From Psococerastis gibbosa (taxonomy: Eukaryota > Arthropoda > Insecta > Psocodea > Psocidae), in the NCBI GenBank assembly GCA_963971405.1, contig OZ020490.1:5690874-5754873 (forward strand): DNA of 64,000 nucleotides. The letters run 5' to 3'. A program made the position numbers and the translations under genes. Position 1 is the stretch's first letter, and each line of letters starts with the position of its first letter. The notes below the pieces were generated by a model. That model ran no database searches. It saw only the letters and a program-made list of their open reading frames with translations, and had not been told where the DNA came from. Below are positions 11,740-55,622 of the stretch, in pieces.

Positions 11740-12350
11740 TGTACCTATCCCAAGAAGGAGACAGCTGATTTCTCATGTAAAAAGTAGAAGAGTGAAATGG
11801 GTAGGGCATTTATGTGGTACACACCATCATTGAGGGCACAGTGGAAGGAACCAATAGAAGAAGGCGTCCAAAGAAGGAATGAGGTTCTGTAGGGACAGTT
11901 TTGGTCACTAGGTTCGCTGACGACAAACCGATATCCATATTATTCAAAATGGCCGCCGTTTGCATGTGAAAACTAAGCTCTTAGCATCTAATTAATTCTT
12001 TTAATATTTTTTATAATATTTTTACTATAACTGGACCTTATTTCGCTGCATATAATTTAATAGATATATTCTCCATAATTTATAGAAAAACATCACTTTC
12101 AAATAATACATAAATAAAATAATTTTAAAATATTATTGAGGCTTATGGAAAAATCAACGCTTTGATATCATTGCAACTGGTGCTGCCATCTACAAAATGA
12201 CGTCACAAATGAACCTCATTCATGGATCAACTGAAGGAGGACGTGGGAGCGAACGTACCAAGAGCTGAAGAGGAAGGCGCAGGGCCGAGAGAGCTGGAGG
12301 GTAATATGCAGGGAGTTGCTGCCAACCAATCGTTGAGTTTGTGAGCAGAA
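11740..12350 (+). pseudogene. Non-LTR retrotransposon C-terminal fragment, split by an insertion
   Basis: Frame fragments read KSRRVKWVGHL and RRRPKKE, and after the interruption FMDQLKEDVGANVPRA, matching the R..W.GH...(G)RR.RGRP layout common at the end of non-LTR retrotransposon proteins. The reading frame is broken. Confidence 0.5.
11891..12218. mobile_element. Foldback insertion inside the retrotransposon remnant
   Basis: Interrupts the 11740-12350 remnant between AATG and CATT. The ends AGGTTC / GAACCT are inverted and the core is AT-rich and non-coding. Superfamily not determined. Confidence 0.45.
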
Positions 12351-13419
12351 GACTTACACAAACGATAGGTAAAGAGTCGAATAAGAGTTAATATTAATTT
12401 GAAAATTTACTTCATTACAATTCATACATAGCCAACTGCTATTTCGTCGTAAAATGAATGAAATAAAATAAAGATTTCTCCATAAGTTAATCATAAGCTC
12501 TATTTTTTTTTTGGAAAAATGACACCCCCTCCCCCCAATCAGAGGAGGGAATTTTGGTCTATTGTTTTTTTTTCTACAAGTATAAGAAAGTTATCTATTA
12601 ATTCTAATTTAATTAATTCTTATTCAGCCTCTCCACAGGTCGCTTACACCTTAATACTTGCAACTGTTGGACATCCCTACTCCAACCTGTTAAACGTGAT
12701 AAATATTGCCCCTGTTTATCGATCCCGAGCATTTTATTAACAGTTTAAGGGGTTACAAAAATAATATCCGTTATAATGCAAGTTATTACATAATATCATA
12801 ATATAGGCTACAATTTTTCTATTAAGGACGGTGCGTGCAGCATTTATATAGCGTGGAAAATATAATTTTTTTACATGGGGGTTACACAATTTTATAGCAT
12901 ATTTAAAAAAATAAAATAGGGGTACCGTATGTCCGTATATTTGCAGGAGTAATTTTATTTAAGTACCTAGACTATAAAATGCGTAATTTCGGAGTTTTAT
13001 GAACATTCGTGAGTTTTGTTCCAAAACACAATTAAGATAAGTTTTAAATTTAATTGCTTCAGAAAAATTGACCAATACGCATAGAATTTCTGTGCTGGGT
13101 AGTTCGATTTTCTCGTCAACAATCTTAATAATTATCATAGCGCGGCAAAATGGGTTTCTAACTAGTGTTTGGAAATCGTCGAAGATGATAGCGCTAAAAT
13201 GACTGAAATTAGCAACTCAAATTGTGGGGTACAATAAGCTTCTTAAAGAATGCCAGGCAGCATTTTATTGCATGGAAACAAAAATGTTATTAATTCTATT
13301 AAACGGACATGAAAGGCAATATTCATGTATATTGTCCTGCCTATAGTTATATATAGGAGAGATGGAACATTCGCTGACGCCAAGAATACTATTTTAATTT
13401 CTGGTACCTACCACACACA
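12351..13419. other. AT-rich stretch without a recognisable feature
   Basis: A 73-codon open frame near 12519 has no recognisable similarity. No splice-bounded exon and no repeat boundaries are evident. Confidence 0.35.
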
Positions 13420-13601
13420 CAAGGCCGTAGCCAAGGGGGAGGGGGTTCATGGGGCTCAACCCCCCCCCCCCCCCGAAATGAAATGGCCTCACACTAGATA
13501 GAATCGGATTTTGAGAGGAAAATTAAAAACTACTATGTAATATCCAACGAAATTTCTGAACCCCCCCCCCCCCCCCGAATAAAATCCTGGCTACGGCCTT
13601 G
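13420..13601. mobile_element. hAT-like MITE (AAGGCCGTAGCC ends), exact 8-bp duplication
   Basis: CAAGGCCGTAGCC to GGCTACGGCCTTG, flanked by CACACACA at 13412-13419 and 13602-13609. Long C runs flank an AT-rich core containing TAGATAGAATCGGATTTTGA. Sisters at 54285-54465, 62830-63004 and 23891-24046. Confidence 0.85.
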
Positions 13602-13649
13602 CACACACAGCCACTATATTATACCCGAGTCTGATGAAATGATGAGATG

Positions 13650-13850
13650 TTAGGCTATACATTGTGTCAGTGATAGCTTGTCCCAGCTTGTCCATGATCG
13701 CTTATAGTCGGTGAAGGTTGACACCGAGCGAGGACGTGTAGCAGTTTGCCAATGGCCCAAAATTCAAAACAACATAATTAATGTCCGAAATCTATGGGGT
13801 TGTTGGCATGGGACAAGGGCCATTAGGCCACTATAAATAAACCTCTCTTC
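13650..13850. repeat. Dispersed repeat (GTTTGCCAATGGCC family)
   Basis: Shares ordered blocks with about 6510-6665 and 39290-39375. No coding capacity and no clear terminal structure. Confidence 0.5.
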
Positions 13851-13859
13851 TCTTCCAGT

Positions 13860-14325
13860 TACAGGCGGGCTGGCTGGTTGGCAACAACATGTGACATCGA
13901 TGCCTCCACTCCCTTCGACTCTGGCACACCCTCTTCAGCTCCACGTATGTGCCAACGGCCTTACCATGTTGATTCCATTAGAGCAGAGCATGTTTCAAAC
14001 TGCGGCAACTTGGTAGTGTGCACAGCTTTGGCAGGGGAACCTGGTGGGACATGATAACGCGCTTAGGCTGAATAAGTCGAGTCCTGGTCACCTCCGATTT
14101 AATCGTGTGACTTTACCATGTTCCCCAAGTGGTTCGGAATCCACTATAATCAGGAGGTCCACCCTGTCAGTCAACTCCCCCTTTCCCCGAGGTGAAAGAG
14201 TCTGCCCTTAGGGTGCCTCAAGTTAACAAACAGACTCACTCCCCCCGCCAGGCTGACAGGGTTGCTTAAAGCAGAAATGCTGAAAGCAGGCGTTGGGAAT
14301 AATAACAACAACAACAACAACAACA
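13860..14325 (+). mobile_element. Retroposon 3' unit with (AAC)n tail, copy A
   Basis: From about 13948 it holds GCCTTACCATGTTGATTCCA, CTTGGTAGTGTGCACAG, GTGGTTCGGAATCCACTATA and AAGCAGAAATGCTGAAAGCAG, then (AAC)n. Copies at 17503-17832, 28190-28485 (minus), 58872-59300 and a piece at 40050-40155 (minus). 13860-13945 resembles, in complement, part of the retrotransposon tail at 63010-63530, so the unit may belong to a LINE 3' region. Confidence 0.65.
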
Positions 14326-14387
14326 GCGTATGTGGAGTAAGCCTTGGTTCATTAGGAGCCCTTTAGGACATTTTTATTATATACCAT

Positions 14388-14760
14388 TGGCGTAAATTGC
14401 CGTCAAAATCCAGGGGGAAGGGGGTGGGTGGAGGTTTAGAACTTCACAAACTTTAAGATATTAATACCCATCCCTGCAGTGCAGATTGAAACACAGGCTA
14501 AACATTGCCAAAAGAACATTCCGAAACTCCGAAATGCCATCATAATATATTAAAATAATCGAATTTTCGAACTAATGTGTTTCTTTTTTAATATTATTAT
14601 TCTCTGCAACATAAAAATGATATTTTTAATTATTCGTTTATTTATGAAGTTTTTCAATAAATTTGTTTTATTTCCTTGAAAATCCTGTGGGGGGGGGGGG
14701 GACTAGACAAATACCAGGGCGTGCCTAAGCCCCCAGACCCGAAAGCGTCCAAAGGGGGCT
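14388..14760 (+). mobile_element. One-ended remnant of the CATTGGCGTAAAT hAT-like family
   Basis: Begins ACCATTGGCGTAAATTGCC and shares the interior (AAGATATTAATA..CCAT, TTAAAATAATCGAATTTT) with 36440-36700. A right end is not found. Confidence 0.5.
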
Positions 14761-15462
14761 TTAACAGGCAGGTGGCACCAAAAATTCAAAGAAATAACCT
14801 TGACAAGAGCGAATTTCGCATGTCTCCCATTAAGAACTGTACTTCTACTATATGTAAATAAAATGGGTACTGCTAGTATTTAATTGCCAAATGATAAGAA
14901 TAGCAGTGAGCAATTTGAACCACAAACTTTATGAAAAAAATAAAAATAACCGGTTTCGTACAGAAAAATCAGATCATAATGGTAAACCATACAATCGCAA
15001 ATTTCTCATTTCTCCTTTCGTCATTGCTCAATGGGCTCCAGTGGCGGAGCGTGCATGTAAGACGTGGAATACCGCATTACACTCAACAAATCCTTAGAAT
15101 GTATTAAGAGCTTCGTTGAAATCTATAGGAAGCCGCTAGCAAATAAGATTGTATGATTGTATGTTATCAACGCAGTCTAAGAAAATGAAGAATCTCGTTA
15201 GAATTCAAATGTTTTCTTTTTTGTTTTTAATTTTTTCCTTTTCAAGAAGATAGAACAAGCTATATAAAATGATGCGTGTTGTTTTCTTTTCCTTTTAAAC
15301 TTAAATAAATATTTGAAAGCATTACACACGCAATTATCCCACGCTCCGCCACTGATGGCCTAATAAAGCCTGCATTCACCACATTGCTCTCTCCTATTAC
15401 TATCACCCTGCTCTCTGACCCACATATTTGCTTAGGATTCTTGTATTGCGCTAAAAATGTAT

Positions 15463-47756
<32,294 letters not shown>

Positions 47757-47960
47757 CTGGCCGGTTTTCCAAACTTGAGGCCTCGGTAATCAAACGGCAA
47801 ACGAAAAGAGCTCAATATCCCGGAAACTAACGGCACAGGTATACGAATCATTCGCGAAATTCGTACGAATTTGCGGAAAGACTGTCTTTCGCCAGGCGGC
47901 CATTTTCCGATTCTGTTAGAAATTCCAAAAACTCGACAACTGCATCGGGTAAGAAGGCAA
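47757..47960 (-). promoter_or_regulatory. BRSK: Putative BRSK 5' UTR / promoter-proximal region
   Basis: Sequence immediately upstream of the start codon is more GC-rich than its surroundings and largely free of recognisable repeats. There is no TATA box at an obvious distance. A GGCCATTTTCC element (about 47899-47909) resembles YY1/Pho-type promoter motifs. Assignment is by position only. Confidence 0.35.
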
Positions 47961-48639
47961 AACCAGGCAAATCAGCAATCTACCGCGTAGCAACACTTCA
48001 AAATTACCCAAAACCTATTTAAAACTAAAATTTAAAACACGTAAAACTAGCCTATTATCTGAAACTCGAGCAAAATTTATCGAAAAAGCACTAAAAACCT
48101 ACTAAAACTCGAAAGTATGGTTTTCATAATTAATACACCCATAAGCTAACTATTGAATTTTCCATGATTTTCCGGCAAAGCTTGACTTCTCACTTGTGGG
48201 GTGGTTTTCACTCTACGATGAACCCTTCCCGTCTCATCTATTATAAAGCTAAAAAGAATGAAATTCCCCTTATAGAAAAGCAGGGAAGGCGTTCTTCTAA
48301 TGGTTTTTGTTGAATTGGTGGGGGTGTTTTTCTTAGGGTGCGGCTGATGGCGCGATGTTTAGCGCAGATAGGAGAATGCGTGCTAAAAGGTAGCTTCCGC
48401 GCAGGTCCAAGGGTTGGATGGCTACTGTCATTTTTAAGTCACCCTAAAGCTATTCCTATTGAGCTCTTGTACCCCCTAAATAGGAGCTTTAGGTGACATC
48501 TATTGCCTAAATTGGAAATTAATTGCATTACGTTTCCCGCCCTTTTTCAAATTATTCACCTTACCTTAATTTTTTTGTGATTTTTACGGAATTTCATCTA
48601 ATTATTGAGGAGGCAACCAATGATCGACTTCCGGAAAAT

Positions 48640-48845
48640 CATGACATGTGGTACAGACTCTGACTTTAACCCGAAAGGTTGTTGGTTCGAGTTCTCACTT
48701 CTTACATTATCTGGCCATGCTTCGGAGGGCATGTAAAGTAAGCGGTCCCCGGCCTTCCTAGTGGAGTGTAAGAGAGGGCTTTATAACCCTAACTCCGCTA
48801 GGTTGGCTTATTAATAGAACTAAGAGTCCTTATTTATTTATTTAA
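48640..48845 (+). mobile_element. tRNA-derived SINE-like element
   Basis: GTGGTACAGACTCTGAC, CCCGAAAGGTTGTTGGTTCG, GCTTCGGAGGGCATGTAAAG, AGAGAGGGCTTTATAACCC, then TTATTTATTTATTTA. Colinear with 29878-30090 in the opposite orientation. Confidence 0.75.
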
Positions 48846-49474
48846 AATTTCTCACAACTGAAAAAATGTAGCAAAAATTTCAACCTCGCCTAGTACTCGA
48901 TCCACGCCCTTCACCAATTAAACCTTGATAACACGCACTTCACAAGTAGTGCACGGTGCTTACAATAATGACTTGGCGAGATTATAATTGCGGAACGCTT
49001 TCATTCGCAATTGCAATCACCCAGCTGTCAGAGAACTGGACTAGACATGGGAAAGATTGAAGTTCGTAATCCGACTAGTATAGGAATATTTTTGTTGGCA
49101 AAGCACTGAATTTATCAATAAGGATTACATATTCTATAACGGGCAGACCAATACTTTACAATACAGTAATAATGGCGAGGTACGCAATGTTTTGGAATGT
49201 GAATTGTCCATAATTTCTTCAAATAATAATTTGTTGCACAAATCAAAATAGTTGTTTGGGAAAGCAACCTGTTCGGTTTGTTACGCTATTTAACACCTAA
49301 AACATACGACAAGGTAGAAAGCATAGATAGAAAGGTTCCATAGAAAAATTAGTTTTAGTAATTTTACTTGAAAAATTAGTCATAATTTTTTTTTTAACCC
49401 CAAAAGGGACAAGCGATCCATTGCGCTTTGTAAACATTAGCATCGACTACAATGTATAGTAGGCCTATCTTAAT

Positions 49475-50704
49475 TAGTGTTCGCCCGGGACCGGGACCGG
49501 TACGGTACTGGGGTGGTACCGGTCCCGAGCATCTTGGTACCGGTACCGGTCCCGAAAAAATGCCTCGGTCCCGGTCTCAATCCCGGTCCCGGTCCTGAAA
49601 GTAGGCGTTAGTCCCGAAAAATATTGTTAACGAATCATTATCAATTTTTTTTAAGTACTGTATTCTACTGAAAACTGCAAGGAAGTACTAGAAAACAGAA
49701 AACTATTTCGCGTGGATTAAAGTACTGTAGGTACCTGTTATTTTTTTGCCGGCCGCCTTACCAAGTTGAATCCAGCGGACCAGAGCAGGTTCAAAGATGC
49801 AGATAACTTGGTAGTGTGCACAGTGCCCGTAGGGAAGCATGGTAGGACTTGTCCTGGTCACCTCCGAACTAATCGTGTGACTTCACTGTGTTTCCCAAGT
49901 GGTTCGGAATCCACTATAATCAGGAGGTCCACTGTCCTATGGGCCCACACCGTGGCCTGGGACTGTGTCCAACCATACTACTACTACTACCTGTTATTTT
50001 TCGTAAAAATATCATTTTCACACAGTAGGCCCTACCTAAAAACCGAAAAGAAAGGAAAACCCTCTCCCACAAAATAATAGGTAAACATCCGCAATTTCCT
50101 AGCGCAAATTCCAAACAGGGACCCGCGCTTAATTTAAAAAAATTCAAGAGAAAATTTTATTATACTTGTTACAGTTAATTTCAAAATGTATGTACAAAAG
50201 AATAAATAATAGGGGGGGGGGGGGTTGTCATGACGTTAGCTAACATTTGCTAACATTTCGAAGAACAGCCCCTACAAGCCTGCTGTCCCATCACTTCTAC
50301 TTACAAGTAGGTGGACCTCAAACAGTGGCGCCATTGCTGATTTTCCTTAAGGGTGGCTTTGGGGGACAAGAAGGGTTAAAATAGGTACACAGTGCATATT
50401 TTTCATTGGACGACCGCCCCCCCCCCTCCCCCAAATGGCGCTACTGACACATCGGATGCTTTACATTGGCAATTATTGTGACAGAGCTTCAGCCTTCAGC
50501 ACACGCCAAGGGGGACCCAGAAATATTTCTCGAGAGGGGGGGGGGGGCGGTTTCATGCTATAGTAACTTTTTGAATTGTTTTACGTGAGTTATTATTTGG
50601 GACTGGGACTTGATTGGTCCCGGTCCCGAAGTACGTGGTACCGGTCCCGCAATCGGGACTTAAACTTGGTCCCGCTACTGAGTCCCGGTACCGGGCGAAC
50701 ACTA
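49475..50704. mobile_element. Non-autonomous hAT-like element, 1.23 kb, exact 8-bp duplication
   Basis: Ends TAGTGTTCGCCCGG and CCGGGCGAACACTA; duplication ATCTTAAT at 49467-49474 and 50705-50712. Both subterminal regions are dense in GGTACCGGTCCCG-type repeats in opposite orientation, plausible transposase-binding repeats. It carries an inserted retroposon unit at 49748-49995 and a G run near 50215. No transposase ORF. Confidence 0.88.
49748..49995 (+). mobile_element. Retroposon 3' unit with (ACT)n tail, inside the hAT-like element
   Basis: Near-copy of 24225-24480, from GCCGGCCGCCTTACCAAGTTG to CCATACTACTACTAC. Confidence 0.75.
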
Positions 50705-51186
50705 ATCTTAATGTGAAAGAAATTGTTGGAGCCGTTTTAGATAAATAATTTTTTAGCAGTTTTTTTTTTAGTTTTTTTGAAGACTAAATCTCTGAAAATT
50801 GAGTTAGCCCAAAATTAAATAAATATAATCCTGAGTTCCAAGTTTTATGAACCTACATGCTGAATTTCATCAAAATCCAATGAGTAGTTTGCCTCCAAAT
50901 CGAAGAACAGACAGAGCGACAGACAAACATTTCCTGAAAACCACTTATTTGGGTTCCTGGGACCTTAAGAGTGAACACCCCGTAGGAAATTGGCAGCCCG
51001 AAATTTAATACTTTTTATTTTTTATATAATTAACTAAGCAAGTTATTAAAGATTTGGCTCATTAAAGTTGTAGAAGACTACTTCATGCATCATATACTAT
51101 AATAAGATATTTTTAATTTTCGAAATTGTAGTTTTTTCACAAACATGATAATATTTTATAAACTATAACTTTACACATATAAATAT

Positions 51187-52098
51187 CATTGGCGTAAATT
51201 CCCAAAATTTCTGGGGGGGGGGGGGGCTTTAGGACACCAAGACTTTGATCCCCCGGAGAAAAAAAAATCGATAAATGGGCCCAAATTAGTGCAGTTTTAC
51301 GCATAGTACACCCTGGAGAAAGGGGGGCCCGGGGTCTCCCCCGTAGAAAAAATTGCTAAATGGGCCGAAATTAGTGAGGTTTTACAAATATTCTACCCTG
51401 GAGAATGGGGGGCCCGGGGGTCTCCCCCGAAGAACCAAAATTGATGAATAGGCCCAAATTAGGGAGGTTTTTCGCACTTTGCAAACAGCACAGTTGAGAT
51501 TTTACCGACGAATGAACCTACCACTGGGGGGGGCCCGGGGGTCTTCCCCAAAGAAAAATTTTGAAAAAATAGGTGTGAAATATTGGGGTTTTAATCATTT
51601 TGAGTAATATATTATTGTGAAAGGACTTATATCGGATAGGTCAATATGTTGATTTTTTCCATGATGTCTATCATGGGAAATAAGCATACCAAGAATTAAT
51701 TTCCCTTTCGTTATTGTGAATACTATGCCTTTCGCCTTCATAACGTCTTTGTCACCAGAAATCCTGGGGGGGGGGGCTTAGCCCAGGACCCCCCTATTTA
51801 CACCAATGTTTGCAAGCAGTACAAAATTGAGACATTACCACTGAAGGGGCCCGGGGCCCTCTGAAGTATTGAGGTTTTAAGCATTTTTAGTAATATATTT
51901 TTTGTGAGAGTTGGTCAATATGTTGATTTTTTTAAAATGTAAAATAAGCATACTAAGAATTAATTTCCCTTTCATTATTGTGGATACTATGCCTTTAGCC
52001 TCCATAACGTCTTTGTCACCAATAATCCTGGGGGGGGGGCTACGGGTGGACATGGGGGGGGGGCTGAGCCCCCCCAGGACCCCCTATTTACGCCAATG
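51187..52098. mobile_element. Non-autonomous hAT-like element, exact 8-bp duplication
   Basis: CATTGGCGTAAATTCCC to ATTTACGCCAATG; flanks ATAAATAT at 51179-51186 and 52099-52106. The interior holds several diverged copies of a G-rich module (GGGGCCCGGGG, TCTCCCCC, then AAATTGATAAATGGGCCC). No ORF of note. Confidence 0.85.
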
Positions 52099-52462
52099 AT
52101 AAATATGAATGCAATAATAATTGTAGTAATTCCTGGCCACGTGTTTAAGAGCACGTGTGAAACTGTGCTAACCTACTCTACGTAAGGAAGATTACAGCAA
52201 AACAATTCCAGGCCTATCGTATACAATGGTATCTCCTAAAATACTAACTACTAACCTTGGACCATTGATAGACGGAACAAGGAAACAATAGTTTTGGTAG
52301 GTACTCGTAAATCCTTGAGGAATCGGGATTAAGTAAATGGTTTAAATATTTCCAATTACCTCCACTTAAGCATATTGGTTTTGGCTTAGACTATGTCTCC
52401 TTATGCAATGGAAAAACACAGAAGTTACTAAAACTGAAAATTTCTAGTTTTTGCTTTCCTAA

Positions 52463-52858
52463 GGCGCATATTCCACCGACATGCTAGTGCTAAAAACAAA
52501 TACGGTGACGTGGTAGCAGACATTCAAGACTTAGGTTGCGTTTCCACCGACCTCGCATTGCAGAATGCAAATGACATTGACGGAAATTAGAATTTTTCTT
52601 TTATATAGAAATCTATTAAAACGTTTGTACTTAACATATCCCATGACGCCATTTTTTAATTTTAGTTTGTTTGTTTGTGATTTTACTGTATGATCATTGA
52701 TCAATTTTAACTATGGAATAGAGGAAAACAAACATTTCCGTCAATGTCATTTGCATTCTGCAATGCGAGGTCGATGGAAACCCCGCCTAAGTCTTGAATG
52801 TCTGCTACCACGTCACCGTATTTGTATTTAGCACTAGCAGGTCGGTGGAATATGCGCC
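52463..52858. mobile_element. PIF/Harbinger-like palindromic MITE, copy upstream of BRSK
   Basis: GGCGCATATTCCACCGACA at the left, mirrored at the right, with nested inner arms. TAA precedes and TTA follows, so the duplication is complementary rather than identical, as a palindromic end allows. Confidence 0.8.
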
Positions 52859-52879
52859 TTAATCCTATTTATACGTAGA

Positions 52880-53550
52880 TCCTATTGTATGTAAGGAAAG
52901 CTTTGTGATGGTCAAAATTTTCAACTCCGAGATTTCCGCTGGATACCTACAACAAGGGACCTGACTAAAATAAACGCGACTCAGATCATGTACTTAAGAC
53001 GGATTGCTGGTCGAACAAGGTGGGACTGAATCCGAAATGACCGCGTCAGGCAAGACCTGCAAGTGGATTCCATGGAGAGAAGAATGGAGAGCAAACAGCT
53101 GCCAAAGGATTAACGAGAACAGGACCACCCGGGGGTTGGCGGAAGCAAGGCCACAAGGAAGAAGACCCATTGGCAGACCGAGGACAACCGTCGAGGAAAG
53201 GATTGAACAACTCGCCGGAGCAAGAGGGAAAACAATGGCCAAACCCAAGGCGTTAACGTCCGACCGGAGCGAGTTCAGGAAATGGGTTCAGGGCGACCCC
53301 CCCCCCCCTGTGCACGCGGCATCTAGGGGAGGAAGAAGCAGAAGAAGAAGAAGAAGTGATTTCCGACTCCGAGGATTTTTAAGTATATTGAGGTCAGTTG
53401 GATTCCTGGCTACGGCCATGGGGATATCGAGGAATCCGAAATTTAACCATAGGAAAATTATTTGCTATGAATTTACTCCTATCATTTATCTTCTAATTAT
53501 TGATAAAATTATTAGGAAAGCATGTTCGTGTAAACTCAAACCGGCTCTTT
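52880..53550 (+). mobile_element. TGTCTG-family ends flanking a retrotransposon fragment
   Basis: Left fragment AAGGAAAGCTTTGTGATGG (about 52885-52945) and right fragment ATCCGAAATTTAACCATAGG (about 53425-53550) belong to one family; what lies between is the retrotransposon tail at 52950-53370. Confidence 0.5.
52950..53370 (+). pseudogene. Non-LTR retrotransposon C-terminal tail with (GAA)n end
   Basis: Translates in pieces as MYLRRIAGRTRWD, an in-frame stop, IRNDRVRQDLQVDSM and, after a frame change, RPQGRRPIGRPRTTVEE. This layout is typical of the end of endonuclease/RT proteins. A GAAGAAG tail follows at 53330-53356. A 207-codon open frame here is a shifted reading of the same remnant. 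Confidence 0.7.
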
Positions 53551-54284
53551 CAGATATAGGTACCGCCTTTGTAGTATTACAGAGGACATTGAGGTTAGCA
53601 ATTGAGGGTTTGAAGTTTGAAGATTGAATCGTTCGAGTCATTTTAGAGAAAATCGTGGATTCTGCCCTATTAATTGTAACAGTTCCACATGAAAAAAAGG
53701 ACAATTTTCTTTCTTTCTTTAAAATTCCTGGCTCCACCCCTGAATAAGCCAAGCCTTGCTTGAGATTGTAACTAGTAGAGTAATTTTCAAAATTTGGCGC
53801 CGTAAAACTTTCTAAAACTTTGGCGCCTTTTGCATGCACCTGCGTATTATGAACATGAATAATACGTGCCTGGGAATGTAGAATTACCTATTCAATTTTC
53901 CACAATCCAATTTTCGTCATGATTCGCTGGAATGACGCGTTCTTGTCCCTGCCCTAGCATTATTTTTTCATTACAGGTACTCATTTGGAAAAGGCTAGTT
54001 TTTAAAGTACTTATGCGGTCTTGAACAAAGCAGGTACCTACGTAAGAGGCTATTACGGTAATAAGATTGTTTATACTGCGTATTGTATTGCATATTGCAC
54101 TTCTCAATGGCTGATTCTCATAAGGTTTACTTTGTCTGAAGTATGTACTTTATGAATTACGTAACAAAAATTAGTCAAAACTATAACTTAAGCCTACTAA
54201 AAGCTTGGAACATCTGGGAAAACCTTGGTTTAGAGGTGACCCACAATATTATGTAGAAGTTAAAGATTATCACTTCTTTGTGTA

Positions 54285-54465
54285 CAAGGCCGTAGCCAGG
54301 GGGGGGGGGGGTTCATGGGGGTTCAACCCCCCCCCCCCCGAAATGAAAGGCTTGATACTAGATAGAATCGGATTTTGAGAGGAACAATATAAACTATACT
54401 ATGTAATATCTAATGAAATTTCTGAACACCCCCCCCCCCCGAAAACAGTTCTGGCTACGGCCATG
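54285..54465. mobile_element. hAT-like MITE (AAGGCCGTAGCC ends), exact 8-bp duplication
   Basis: CAAGGCCGTAGCC to GGCTACGGCCATG, flanked by TTTGTGTA at 54277-54284 and 54466-54473; a G run and a C run near the left end. Confidence 0.87.
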
Positions 54466-54510
54466 TTTGTGTATACAATAATAATTTATATTTATTTATA
54501 TATTTCTTTG

Positions 54511-55077
54511 CTTTCCAATTTATACGTAGTATTATGAAAGCTTTGTGATGGTCCAAATTTTCGATTCCGAGATTTCAACGGATTTACACGTTTTCAGGTC
54601 CCAGGAACCGAAAAAAGTGGTTTTTACGAAATGTCTGTCTGTCTGTCGCTCTGTCGCTCTGTCTGTCGCTCTGTCTGTCTGTGCGTCGATTTCCGGGCAA
54701 ACTACTCGGTCGATTTTAATGAAATTCGGCATGTAGGTTCACAAACATCATACCTCGGGACAATTTTTTTTATTTTGAGCCAACTCAATTTGGGGGGGTT
54801 TTCTTTTCAAAAAACTAAAAAAAACGTCTAAAAAATTATTTATTTAAAACGGCTCCAACGATTTCTTTTAAATTCACATATATTGTAGTCGTTATTAATG
54901 TTGACAAAATGTGGGGGGTCACTTGCCCCTTGATAGTTTGCTTCTGGGGGTAAATAAAATAAAAATAACTAAATTTTAATGAAAAATTACTAAAAAATAA
55001 TTTCTCTGCGAAACCTTTCTATCAATGATTTCTACCTTCAGGCGTGTTTTAGGTGTTAAATTGAGTAACGAAACCGT
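54511..55077 (+). mobile_element. TGTCTG-type element, truncated at the right
   Basis: Starts GCTTTCCAATTTATACG; ends abruptly in GAGTAACGAAACCG, where SINE tail sequence (GTTATATACTCCATACAATAC) begins. Confidence 0.75.
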
Positions 55078-55154
55078 CAGTGTCAGTTAGTGTTATATAC
55101 TCCATACAATACTGCCATATAACCATAAAAGTAGTACAGTACGTATCCTATATT

Positions 55155-55622
55155 GCTTTCCAATTTATACGTAGTATAAGGAAAGCTTTGTGATATGGTC
55201 CAAATTTTCGATTCCGAGATTTCAACGGATTTACACGTTTTGAGGTCCCAGGAACCCAAAAAAGTGGTTTCTACGAAATGTCTGTCTGTCTGTCGCTCTG
55301 TCTGTGTGTGCGTCAATTTCTGGGCAAACTACTCAGTCGATTTTGATGAGATTTTGCATGTAGGTTCACAAAAATCATACCTCGGGACCATTTTTTTTTT
55401 ATATTTTGGGCTATCTCAATTTGGGGGGGTTTTATTTTCAAAAAACTCCAAAAAAACCTTTAAAATTATTATGTATCCAAAACGGCTCCAACGATTTCTT
55501 TTAAATTCACACATATTGTAGTCGTTATTAATGTTGACAAAATGTGAGGGGTCGCTTGCCCCTTGATAGTTTGATAACTTGATAAATCGGAAAGCATGTT
55601 CGAGTAAACTCGGACCGGTTCT
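55155..55622 (+). mobile_element. TGTCTG-type element with internal deletion
   Basis: Starts GCTTTCCAATTTATACG, then jumps from CCCCTTGATAGTTTGAT to the right end AAATCGGAAAGCATGTTCGA. In direct orientation with 54511-55077. Confidence 0.75.

Larger units (their letters stand above)
49120..50985 (-). mobile_element. TGTCTG-family copy interrupted by a hAT-like element
   Basis: Left part 49120-49474 and right part 50705-50985 reconstruct the family order (TTTAACACCTAAAACATACG.., then TTGTTGGAGCCGTTTTAG.., then the CAGA run). The break is the exact insertion 49475-50704. Confidence 0.75.

Noticed and set aside
53004..53627. 207-codon plus-strand open frame, the longest in the window
   Set aside because: It is a frame-shifted reading through a retrotransposon tail, its GAA tail and adjacent repeat DNA, not a gene.
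54545..54736. LSVC-repeat open frames over the TGTCTG tracts
   Set aside because: They come from the microsatellite in a non-coding repeat; both strands and several frames stay open for the same reason.
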